The notes below the pieces were generated by a model. It did not search any database. It saw only the letters and a program-made list of their open reading frames with translations, and had not been told where the DNA came from. Shown in pieces: positions 21,101 to 25,500 of a DNA stretch of 33,686 nucleotides (the first letter of the stretch is position 1; each line of letters starts with the position of its first letter). The position numbers and the translations under genes were made by a program. Source of the stretch: Gammaproteobacteria bacterium (GTDB lineage: Bacteria; Pseudomonadota; Gammaproteobacteria; Arenicellales; Poriferihabitantaceae); contig WLWV01000009.1 in assembly GCA_012103395.1 (NCBI GenBank), forward strand, positions 1 through 33,686. Reading direction: 5' to 3'.

Positions 21101-22586
21101 TTTTCGTGATGATCATCAGGGGGGGCCATATCAGTCGACGCGGTTGCAAACCTCCAAGCTGACGTCACTGTTTTCTGATTTCCCACCGCCGGAATCAATG
21201 CCGGTATTTCCTGGAGTGACGGCTCTAAATCAATATCTTAACGACTATGCAGACCACTTTGGTTTAAGGCCACACATCAAGCTTGAGACTGTGTTGGAAA
21301 GTTTGACAAAAGAAGGGGAGAAATGGTTGCTGGTTTTGCGCAAAAGTGATGGCAGCAGACAAACCCAACTGTTTGATGCGGTCAGTATTTGTACGGGTGG
21401 TTTTTGGCAGCCCAAAACCCTGTCCTGTCCAGGGATGGAGTCGTTTCAGGGGGAGTATTTACACTCCAGTAATTATCACTCTCCAGAGATGTTCCGTGGT
21501 AAACGGGTGCTGGTCGTCGGTAATGGTGTTAGTGGTATGGATGTTGCCGTGGATGCCACTAAAGAAGCGGATCAGGTCATGATTAGCATGCGTTCAAAGA
21601 AAATGATCATTCCTCGTATGTTTGGTTTCACCACAAACGATGGCTCAATAACGTCTGTTAAGAGATCAATTATTGATAAACAAAAAGTTCCCGATATCTT
21701 ACAAGAATGGCGGGCTTCCATTCCCCAGTATATGGAAGCTATGGAAAAAGGCGACCTGCTACCGAGTTTTCCGGTTAAGGAGAGTGTGTTATTGGTGAGT
21801 TGTGATTTTCCTCAGGCTGTTAGCGATGGCAAGATTCAGTTAAAACCAGAGCTACGTAATCTATCAGGTAATCAGTGTGAGTTTACAGATGGTAGCCTCG
21901 CGCACATCGACATCATTGTCGACTGCACTGGCTATAACGAGATGAGCTTGCCATTTTTACCTAACTCAATTCAGTGCGATGAGTTGTACAAACATCAGTT
22001 TCACCCAGACCATCCTACACTGTGTTTTATAGGACGCAAACATGCTTCTTTGAGCGTAATTCCAACCCTTGAGCTAGAAGCTCGTTGGTTTTCGAAAGTT
22101 TTATCTGGTACCTGTTCCCTACCTGACGGGGCCACAATGCGAAAATCGATTCACAGCGATTATGTCAAGGAGAATCGGCGTGGAGGGTTGTTTCCCTCTA
22201 TTGATTCTTCGCAACAAAACATGTGGCTGGCGGAGCAAGTAGGTGCTTTTCCTAACCCTGTGACAAATTGGAAACTCTATTGGAAGTTGATCAATCTGCC
22301 AGCTATTCCCGCAACTTATCGTTTGGTTGGTTCAAATAGTTGGTCCGGTGCCGAAGCGTTCCTCGAAATGATCAAACAAAAACTGTATATCAACCAAAAT
22401 GATCCTCGGATAGAAGCAGTGAAGCATCAGCTACTAGCCCGATTAGGTGAGCGGAACTTGGAGACGATGGTGCATCTGAATCAAATTTCAAAGCATGAAC
22501 AGAATCAGGCTCTTGCCTTGATGAGTTCTGGAAAAAAGCAGGCGGGAGCCACCTCTAAAACAGTGATGAAGGGAGCGATGGTATGA
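3168..22586 (+). CDS. Giant trans-AT-type modular polyketide synthase (gene 1): KS-AT*-DH*-ACP-KS-DH-KR-MT-ACP-ACP-DH-KS-DH-KR-ACP-KS-FMO
   Basis: Track ORF 3114-22586 (6490 aa). In-frame ATG at 3168 preceded by AAAGAG (3153-3158, 9 nt spacing) is a better start than 3114. Four KS domains with Cys/His/His motifs, ACPs with GxDS motifs, and no GHSxG acyltransferase anywhere. Confidence 0.95.
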   Translation: MFRKHKADEDEVAIVGISCRFPGAKSYEGFWLNLEKGKNDVREIPESRWSSEFYSTDFHEPNRSISKWCGLLDDIERFDSAFFGISARESKSMDPQQRLLLQETVRCIEDSGIPLADLKKKKTGVYVGVMTLDYLIESNKSDVVTDSYSCLGNYESILANRLSHFFDFKGPSFSIDAACASSLVALHQAKLSLLSGESDYAIAGGVSLNLNPWKYISFSKSRMLSPDGQCKTFDQDANGYVPGEGVGVVLLQRLEDALKQNSHIYGVVKGSAVQHVGKSLSITSPDIKSQQALIEQVLQESNLNPEKVSYIEAHGTGTSLGDPIEVAALTHAFNKHTSKKNYCYLGSVKSNVGHLEAAAGVAGIIKVLMMMKYRKIAPTLNVKRPNPLLFLDDSAFKLALEAGEWQPEPGEQSLRAGISSFGFGGTMSHVILESSKPHYAQLNTKSTSHPFLLSAKTESALNALIVKWRSVIQKDDFKNLSLRDCCGTLATGREHYLYRWGCQVTSMANLQQQLQNAQPVLTAVKPTGALLIGDTTWGSFGQVKPFFRHASLVREQWVALRDDLNASIWFQSEPFDLNAKWNEENRDTYTFLSNYVYLASLLKSGFSPGLIAGQGSGIWLSLSLSGMLPVTEVLAILAGKLSPEDVHLSIPKIPFYDAVMCQTVRPFHLDGTYVSELVNNVDIGGQDWGKCLNESASLQNSQHTFKSYLNEWFLIVKNRGVDAETLFDHSLLSSKEKILSIVVIQSSLLKLYQKWSLSPVDPVEDKFLSELILLIAHFDLDKGAIVDLIIGNEFDSSVIDEYFSGETSGDFTEEKMLLKGKNQLPESLIKFSEWLDKAKRVEESGLIDSDMTVIEWGDYKQTNAHSKEAKLSPPTSLPETFLTLWKHGFDLKWKECFPDKMFSKLPLPVYEFGGERHWLNHKNKESQPVISTVVNKLIHDADKPHHYFRVLSPLGDSVIGDTVVEGQCITPSPLRLALALQAGKAESGMEVNSLKNVYFPNPGIIKDEVRMSIDIGDQCQFQLTKSELSGNVDTEEVLAKGLFEQADLSRPDDFNPDLYPVEKTESEAELYELFDQWGYQYGPGMCLIDRIDQTSDHFIIHIKAKPTDEAGSAGLDPFILDCMFQGVFYMGHIQGDLLKNRFLYVPISIKQLTLLTELASDCYAVINIADFHITDDGDIRLSFTAYDQQGSAVLLVDTIYFRRVKRDFLSISPKIPDAIPAMPDNDRYDTAERLTRTTQYLQKAVAESLGEPMDAIDIGAPLQEIGVDSLVNQEIVEKLAKVFPDLSSTVLFEYTTVKQLTGYFIKTYADRLGEILDLPLLTIDEPPLQGVGSTSAPSGEVSVEAARSATPMASSLDSKAIEEQLTDTVNKAANIDAEASEPVAIIGCSGRFPQAADLTEFWRNLKQGKNSITEVPEQRWDYEDYYDSSKRKGKSYTKWGGFLDGYDEFDPLFFNITPNQAQMMDPQQRVFLQTAWSSIEDAGYTRANLPRNTGVFVGVTTNTYALWAAQQSSVDSPQCPDTDLYDVANRVSYFCDFQGPSMSVDTACSSSLSCVHLAVQSLQRKECEMAVAGGVSLTLHPNRVVQFCQKNMLSSENYCHPFGEGKGGFVDSEGAGAIILKPLSAAIADGDSIYGVIRGTAINSGGRTGGYTVPSPKAQAKLVSKAIERAGVSARSISYLETHGTGTTLGDPIEVEGLTQAFRQHTDNTQFCAVGSVKSNIGHLISAAGISGLIKVLLQLKHRTLVPSLNASPTNSKIPFSKTPFYVQQHLSEWKSEYPRRAGVSSFGVGGSNAHVIVEEYAVDEPALFENEPCLIVISAKNKERLQSYVQKFLDFLPENLATLSLRNIAYTLQLGRESMEERLAFVVNNVQELLDALRKVQAGHDLGQDICFQTDSHSGNKKQTLSFEGEAGEAYIKVLLEQKQLVQLAALWVQGAEIDWQSLYKESNAAGNELRPRRISLPQYPFLKQRYWLPEEQKLTADVAEYNISSSTIHPLLDKVDIQQSFRQKSGLTFCKTLRPSDWILQDHQVNEQALLPGVACLEMARAAAEHIQNRSFNVKNMVWQAALSVEQSPVEVQLILSEQGVEGAISFEISSCLGVNSSGKKCAYGLLIPSPENNAQPEVISLNEIQARCADTMLPQTLYADFNDSGIRYGDTFQCINHVQKNDREALAFLKLPAALNASFNDYHNHPALMDAALQTALLLREDTKRMAMPFMVEEVLHYQAISAEVTVYVKKIGDLRFDVFLLTPAGAVCVQFKNVVFQPASPDPLDDFFYTPAWVAKDTPPTSMTSTAVTPQTVLAFLPPPEISHAAQRVVNELQQRNPSVRIVSLRESDFNAQAFPDTQAIYFLPGLVDHQPGAGDVQKLAMAQDFTSHALHRIVKALARSGQAESPLTFTVLTSPIYPVEASSVLFPSVAGLAGLTKTLIREYPHWRVNRVALNPMEILEGHVDVTEVLAEPRHTGAEEVAWHGGQRYIREMKPVQFKPSAQAPLRERGVYLIAGGLGGVGQQLSEYLAKNFRARLVLLGRKPLDSARSAQVKQIEEHGGEVLYLPTDLNSARETQRAIEQCLSRFGEIHGVFNSAIVLQDKALENMSEEDFRIAYDTKVLGSINLTQALDGQNLDFLIFFSSILSIVGNPGQGNYVAGGTFQDALSHYLNQRQSYPVQVVNWGYWGTVGIVATEDYQRRMNQQGMSSIAPEEGMEAILRILNHREAQVVAIKANSQLQEKMYVQTASPAPIYISENSTSMPTLLTTLGDKLDSAVALQSELFRFQEGYQALQQFAHQQLLASFVEMQILALSDAEALPSRFERFYTAAKRMLARSSLNLSHPSPWSKQEAISQQAFLAEKYPEIRAHLELLTHCLAHYTELFQETVLPTEVMFPGSSMAKVEGIYKNNPVSDYFNTLASHSVLNFIQEKAKTIPTGKKIRILEIGAGTGGTSAKVLETIQPYGEQLEYVYTDVSNFFLVHGKKQFAQSYPFVSFQLLDIVKDIGNQSAQPSSFDLILATNVLHATPNIKTTLSNVALLLKPDGWVVLNEMTNTQDMLTLTFGLLDGWWLYEDEEYRIQDSPLLTPTTWGQLFLEAGLPYCKVLGPAAQTNLNLSQSVIVAEKSSEPKSESNITQPSQRIQSESIGYEIHNVVASSVAPVSAPPVSVANSEVLEQQLLDSVLASVETASGIAAQEIDEDKPFSEYGIDSITGIELINALNQTLDISLSKTALFDYTTVSALSDYILEQYGDELDIAAPEGLAPSKATLESTASAAINNVPVSASPVSVVNSEALEQQLLDSVLASVETASGIAAQEIDEDKPFSEYGIDSITGIELINALNQTLDISLSKTALFDYTTVSALSDYILEQYGDELDIAAPEGLAPSKATLESTASILPQTSLGVVSSSLPPSSRIGGHCLHYGTNPLGNWQKNESVTLDYPITVESNNCIRDHVIYGQYIMPSDAYLEMLYIGAHRLLGYDSGLEVESFNLQFPMITFPGIALDCQLKLTPGKGNKASRFAIQSRKAGDVGAYQVSVDGRFRAIDGTTPVNNDFRQFWQPCEKVVQPYEIYTPDAILKVGPSYETIQAIHIQGQTAVSQLKRTPTGEPLRQQFVLEPSIVDGLFATGLYFASYLSGNPKDFFIPVLFDRIRVFRELHDDVYYGVVKTISVKAEHITFDLALVDEQGNEVLSFEGFHLQKILAEDLKKNAQAPTDQPIQTSAARTNKSPTKTGTPALSAQAVQPNSAVNSTDSGMAVAIIGMAGRFPEANSVDAFWENLASGRNSVTEVPADRWSIDEHYDVDESKRDKTYSKWGGFLSDVDCFDSLFFQISGKESELTDPQQRVFLEDCWHTLEDAGYSDVALSGLKLGVFAGATKGDYQLKMHHEDGAAIEGFSFPGNEPSVMAARISYFLNLKGPSIAINTACSSSLVAMNLACQSLLTGESDMALAGGIHICTTPRFYKLTSKSGMLSPTGECRAFDNDANGFVPGEASAAILLKPLDKALKDGDHVYGVVRGIGVNQDGKTNGMTAPSSVSQAELEVSVYERYGINPASINYIETHGTGTKLGDPIEIEALSNAFRKFTSAKQFCPIGSVKSNIGHTAYAAGVSGVIKVLQSMKHRKIAPSLHCHTPNEYINFADSPFYVNTQLADWEVPEGHVRRATVSSFGISGTNCHLVIDEPPGAATPEVIVTRPVYLIPISAKTKQAFKQKCIDLLQWFDGEGRGASVANIAYTLQAGRSHFAYRKAFLLNSAEELPTCLQTMAELEVQSKTPSREVKKEGKQLLKQVQLDGNQLSEQDYRARLQQFVTLYEQGFTPDWEALNPETDQLQRLSMPGYPFERERFWIPDTALQTETRGTELSTMETTGSFRHPLLDNLQLDLSLAQGLCYEKQFKPDDWLLQHHEIDGKATLPGVAYLEMARAALANVTDQTYQLSRVVWASPLVVDQPKTINIMLLKEQQQYRFVIRDAEGENYCNGEFVPSDPQAPPALEDKMTALQSALLPQVTGAQLYLQLQNLGVNHGAGLQCMQQIWFGQNSALAKLTISPEWKQKSQPYALSPVLLDGCLQLGAAFILQRNASQGITSTAFMPYSLEALEYFSSIPEECYVLLEERDEMRFNLTLMNREGQVCLRFCDVFYRYQKQTETLDDFFYLPRWQTKAMSIQSPPSQTARSVLFVSNDQPISISLTQSLRSAHQSDSLAEVRLGTQTQALGEQYWQIDCSSPSAIEDCLQTGEYSCPDRIYFMGSVQEAVQTPLSAEQLERSQQQSVLSLFRLIKALIKLQWIYNGIELCILTEGAQAVDAQETINPLGSGVFGLARTAIKEYPQLKINCVDFHRADAMPQLVNQIQSEPFEHKGQEVAFRQGVRSVLTLESISIPPAPQTIFRHQGVYMILGGAGGLGFTFSCYLAEKVQARLIWIGRSPLNPTLQEKIKTVEAKGGQVIYEQADVNDMTAIRQAVIRGKQHFGCIHGVIHSALGLHDKSLANMEESVFLKALAPKVQGSVNLQQAVSQEALDFLLFFSSGESFTCYAGQSNYAAACTFKDAFARYLERELPYPVKILNWGYWGTVGVVSSEDYRQQLAARGVYSIDPAEGMEAIERVMASSFSQVVPMKVSRAHLEELGVELYGEASPERGSELTGHLELIESPPHSPVASTTPLSVPIDAGIAIEQKVQDFIKTVFAETLKINEDSIDPEATFDVYGMDSLIITSVLRAFESHLGKLPVVTLYQHNTTSSLAEYLISEHREALETLPSIAAMQEEASAVTPLSSSTPIAEQSSFSASQSDSLQTPVAASGADFVTAPLTHRQPETLFGRESLSSMAPPADSDIAIIGIDGRYPMSVNTTEFWQNLKAGENCISEIPGDRWDWTRYHSSNKHQVGRIYSKYGGFIDDVDKFDALFFSIPPNEARLMDPQERLFIESAWTVLEDAGYTREALSNNAQQVGVFVGVMHADYEALAGELWSPDNPEAGHSSSWSLANRLSYLLDLDGPSLAVNTACSSSLTAIHLAYESFLRGECDVAIAGGVNLILHPKHYLRLSAATMITPGNQCKSFGADADGFVDGEGVGTVLLKPLASAVRDGDHIYGVIKASAMNSGGKTSGYTVPNPNAQAKVITKALRQGNIDPATINYVEAHGTGTSLGDPIEVTALTQAYQELGVHQRQYCALGSVKSNVGHLESAAGMAGLTKVLLQMKHKMLVPSLHASRLNPHIAFTESPFYVQQGLSEWHPVSLNGRTYPRRAGLSSFGAGGTNHHLIIEEYQDPEAARATTQSSNPFETVGQIFPLSAKEPEQLRAYARRQVRFLSEQTLNMRDVAYTLQQGREAMPERLAIVFSNQDDLLMKLEQWLQASQHSIAIDSVFYGRAQSDAATMSASKQGVSGVEQQRAMAQAWVSGSKIDWSQLPVGEVPLRRLALPTYPFEKQSHWLKGRPATAVIASPDSNAAPKHTVISSGTNAKSVAVIGGGPAGLAAAKCLLDDGHLPVLFEKTDRVGGIWCFRDDHQGGPYQSTRLQTSKLTSLFSDFPPPESMPVFPGVTALNQYLNDYADHFGLRPHIKLETVLESLTKEGEKWLLVLRKSDGSRQTQLFDAVSICTGGFWQPKTLSCPGMESFQGEYLHSSNYHSPEMFRGKRVLVVGNGVSGMDVAVDATKEADQVMISMRSKKMIIPRMFGFTTNDGSITSVKRSIIDKQKVPDILQEWRASIPQYMEAMEKGDLLPSFPVKESVLLVSCDFPQAVSDGKIQLKPELRNLSGNQCEFTDGSLAHIDIIVDCTGYNEMSLPFLPNSIQCDELYKHQFHPDHPTLCFIGRKHASLSVIPTLELEARWFSKVLSGTCSLPDGATMRKSIHSDYVKENRRGGLFPSIDSSQQNMWLAEQVGAFPNPVTNWKLYWKLINLPAIPATYRLVGSNSWSGAEAFLEMIKQKLYINQNDPRIEAVKHQLLARLGERNLETMVHLNQISKHEQNQALALMSSGKKQAGATSKTVMKGAMV
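3198..4470 (+). other. KS1 domain
   Basis: SIDAACASSL, EAHGTGTSLGDPIEV and SVKSNVGHLEAAAG: catalytic Cys and both His present. Confidence 0.93.
4920..5250 (+). other. Degenerate acyltransferase-like region
   Basis: 'SLLKSGFSPGLIAGQGSGIWLSLSLSGMLPVTEVLAILAG' aligns by eye with the AT nucleophile elbow GHSxGE..A..AG..S...A, with GHSxGE replaced by GQGSGI. Catalytic Ser context lost; the following ~700 bp has no recognisable domain. Confidence 0.5.
5998..6790 (+). other. Inactive DH-like (double hotdog) domain
   Basis: HxxxGxxxxP motif present as TVVEGQCITP (His->Thr, codon ACC 6051-6053). C-terminal hotdog 'YGPGMCLID...LDPFILDCMFQ' retained. Confidence 0.7.
6870..7085 (+). other. ACP1
   Basis: LQEIGVDSLVNQEIVEKL; Ser at 6972-6974 is the predicted phosphopantetheine site. 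Confidence 0.9.
7308..8570 (+). other. KS2 domain
   Basis: VDTACSSSL, ETHGTGTTLGDPIEV, SVKSNIGHLISAAG. Confidence 0.95.
9147..9990 (+). other. DH domain (module 2)
   Basis: DHQVNEQALLPG (His kept, motif Gly->Glu) and HPALMDAALQ (Asp kept). Confidence 0.85.
9991..11330 (+). other. KR domain (module 2)
   Basis: YLIAGGLGGVG nucleotide-binding motif; FFSSILSIVGNPGQGNYVAGG (Ser/Tyr catalytic residues); IVLQDKAL (Asp of the LDD position). Confidence 0.92.
11460..12500 (+). other. SAM-dependent methyltransferase domain MT1 (probably C-MT)
   Basis: VMFPGSSMAKVEGIYKNNPVSDYFN ... RILEIGAGTGGTSAKVLE ... NVLHATPN ... LTFGLLDGWW, typical of PKS MT domains. Confidence 0.9.
12609..12953 (+). repeat. 345-bp direct repeat, copy 1 (encodes ACP2a plus flanking linker)
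   Basis: By-eye alignment with 12972-13316 shows about 11 mismatches, no indels, 363-bp period. Confidence 0.92.
12649..12900 (+). other. ACP2a (tandem ACP, first copy)
   Basis: FSEYGIDSITGIELINALNQTLDISLSKTALFDYTTVSALSDYILEQYGDEL. Confidence 0.93.
12972..13316 (+). repeat. 345-bp direct repeat, copy 2 (encodes ACP2b plus flanking linker)
   Basis: See copy 1. Confidence 0.92.
13012..13263 (+). other. ACP2b (tandem ACP, second copy; protein core identical to ACP2a)
   Basis: Same amino-acid sequence as ACP2a from LEQQLLDSV through ATLESTAS. Confidence 0.93.
13378..14235 (+). other. DH-family domain after the ACP doublet and before KS3 (DH, isomerase, or pyran-synthase-like)
   Basis: RDHVIYGQYIMPSDAYLEM gives an intact HxxxGxxxxP; KVGPSYETIQAI; EPSIVDGLF retains the Asp. 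Position is ACP-ACP-[DH]-KS. Confidence 0.7.
14391..15673 (+). other. KS3 domain
   Basis: INTACSSSL, ETHGTGTKLGDPIEI, SVKSNIGHTAYAAG. Confidence 0.95.
16237..17055 (+). other. DH domain (module 3)
   Basis: HHEIDGKATLPGVAYLEMA (intact HxxxGxxxxP) and SPVLLDGCLQ (Asp). Confidence 0.9.
17060..18480 (+). other. KR domain (module 3)
   Basis: YMILGGAGGLG; FFSSGESFTCYAGQSNYAAACTFKDAFA; LGLHDKSL (Asp of the LDD position). Confidence 0.93.
18630..18860 (+). other. ACP3
   Basis: FDVYGMDSLIITSVLRAFESHL. Confidence 0.88.
19101..20397 (+). other. KS4 domain (module 4)
   Basis: VNTACSSSL, EAHGTGTSLGDPIEV, SVKSNVGHLESAAG: full catalytic set. Confidence 0.95.
20982..22390 (+). other. Embedded class B flavin-dependent monooxygenase (FMO / Baeyer-Villiger-type) domain
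   Basis: VAVIGGGPAGLAAAKCLLDDG (FAD Rossmann, ~20988-21050); FQGEYLHSSNY = FxGxxxHxxxY fingerprint (21444-21476); VLVVGNGVSGMDVA (NADPH Rossmann, ~21508-21549); IVDCTGYN motif. Confidence 0.93.
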
Positions 22587-25500
22587 GCAACACAGAACAA
22601 GTATTGACTCACTTAGAACAAGCTTTGATAGCGGCTGTTAGCAAAGTACTCGGAATCGATCAGCATCGTGTGCATGCCAATGAGAGCCTAAGCCACTATG
22701 GCTTTGATTCCATCACACTAACCCAATTGGCTAATCAGCTAAATGAACGGTTTGATTTCATCCGTCTGGATGCTTCGACCTTTTTAGAGCACACCTCGAT
22801 AGCAGCACTGCATAAGCACTTATGTAACCGCTATGCTGACGAGTTAGCGGGTTTGTTTGAAGTGGCAGCAGAAGCGCCCACAGACGTAACCGTGCCGGCA
22901 AAAATAATACTGGATGAGACACCTAAGGTGCAAAGCACCGCGAGTAGTTTTGACGGAGAAGCGGTATCTGGATCTTCACTCCTAGATGATTTCGAGTTTT
23001 CTGAACTTACAGAGCATTCGGAGTCGCCGCCGATACAGACACATGATGTTGCTATGACATCAAAACAAAGCGAACCGGTTGAGGGAGCTGATGATATCGC
23101 CATTATTGGGGTTGCAGGCCAATTCCCGGGCGCTGACAACATCATTGAGCTATGGGAAAATCTTTACCGCGAGAAAAATGCACTCACTAAGATTCCTAAC
23201 GACCGTTGGGACTGGGAGGCTATCTACGGAGACCCTGAGTCTGAAGACAATTTAACAGACTGCTGTTATGGCGGGTTTATTAAGGACTTGGAACGTTTCG
23301 ATCCTCTGTTTTTCGGGATATCTCCCCTAGAAGCATCCCAAATGGATCCCCAACAAAAGCTAGTTTTACAGTCAACTTGGGAAACCTTAGAAAATGCTGG
23401 ATATTCGATTGATCAGCTTCGCGGTGAAGATGTTGGGGTATTTCTCGGTGTTCAGCGTAATGAGAATCTGTTTAATTTGATGAAAGCAGGTGAGGATTTC
23501 GGCCCCTATACCAATATTGGCAACACTCACTCAATGCTGGCAAATAGGGTGTCGTATTTTTTCGATTGGAAAGGGAATAGCTTATCCGTTGATACCGCTT
23601 GTTCAGCATCTTCTAGCGCCTTACATTTAGCTTATCACGCTCTACGTCGCGGTGAAATTCGATATGCGTTAGTCGGTGGAGTCACTGTTGTACAAGACTC
23701 TTTTTCACATATTGCTAACCGTAAGATGGGCTTGTTGACGAATAAGCCTCGGGTGCGTTCTTTTGATAAGGACTCGGACGGTTATCTGATTGGTGAAGGC
23801 GTGGCCACCGTGATGTTAAAACCGGCCAATCAGGCTGAGAAAGATGGTGATTACATCTATGGCGTTATCAAAAGCTGTTCAGTTAACCAAGGGGGAAAGA
23901 CGCTATTTTTAACCGCTCCTGATCCGGCTGCCCATGTGAAAGTTATTCGCTCAGCGTTGAAGGATGCAGGGCTCAAACCAGACGATATTGATTATATCGA
24001 GGGGCAGGGCACTGGTACGACCTTGTCAGATAAGGCGGAGCTTAAAGCCTATGCTGAAGTATTCGCCTCTAACAGTGAAAAGAACCTGAAATTGGGGGTT
24101 GGTAGTATCAAAGGAAATATCGGTCATGTGGAATCAGCTTCTGGTATTACGGCATTAATCAAAGTTTGTCTGTCGATGAAAAATGGACTTATCCCACCGG
24201 TGCTTAATTTTAGCGAACTAAATTGGGATCAAGCAGCAGAAGCTCCTCCTTTCGAAGTGGTCGGTCAGCAACGTTTATGGCTTCGTAAAATGGGCGAAGA
24301 ACATATCCACATCCCACGGCGTGCAGGTGTACACAATTTTGGCTACGGTGGTTTGAGTGCTCACTTTGTTGTTGAAGAACACGATAATACTTGTGAAGCC
24401 TCAATGGCAGGTAACGTGGCTAACACTCTGTCAAATGACGAATTACTACTTTTCTCTTCAAAAAGTCAGAAACAGTTAGATGACTACTTGGCGAAACTAT
24501 TGCGCTATCTGGTGAATGATGAATATCAATATTTTGGCATTCAACAACTTCGTTTAGCTGATGTCGCTCACACGTTGCAAGTGGGCCGTGAAGACATGCC
24601 TTGTCGCGTGGCCATGATTGTGGCCTCTGTAGAAGAACTCGTTGCCTGTTTAAAGCAATATCTTGCTGGAGTTACATCGGTTACTGGGCTGTTGAGAGGT
24701 TCCGTTGATACTAATACGGATCATCGCTTTAGCCGTGAACAAATCTCTCCAATGCTCTACCAAAATCAGTCATGGCGCGATATTGCAGAGCGCTGGATAA
24801 AGGGCGCTTCACGTTCACAGTGGCTTACGCAGATTTGGTCTGGTGAATTGCCATCAAGAGGGAGTCGAATTCCGTTACCTGGATACTGTTTTGATTTTAT
24901 GACTTCTAGTGTTGAAAGGGAGGTTAAGTCTTTCCCGCTAGCAGAACCACAAGCCAATCCTGTTGCTTGGTTACAATACTCAACCGCTTTTCAACGTCTG
25001 GAAGTATTGGCCCGCGAAGGGCTATTTAGCGGTTTCCAGTCTTGGGGAGCGTGCCAAACGCTAGATGAAATACTTGACCCCAAGCAGCTAGAAAATGCAT
25101 TGGGCATTGCACAACAGCATCGACGTTTGTTCAAAGTCTTGCTGAATATCCTGGTCAGGGCCAATGTCTTAGAAGCAGTTGGTAATAACTATCGTGTAGT
25201 ACGGGTGGTCAGCGCCAGTACAGAACAATTGGAAGAACAAGTTCATCAACTGATACGCGATTTTCCTGAGTTGGAAACACAGGTGAGTTTGACATGGGAT
25301 TGTTTGCAGAATCTGCGTGCGGTGTTGCGAGATGAAATGCCTGCTACACAGATCTTATTCCCGGACGCTTCTATGCAACGAGTTGAGGGCTTCTATAAAG
25401 GGAATCCGATTATCGATTATTTTAATAAGCAGGTCAGTTGGCATGTATTGACAGCTGTTCATGAGATGAGCCAGAAGCTGCCCGCCAATGCCAGGGAGAA

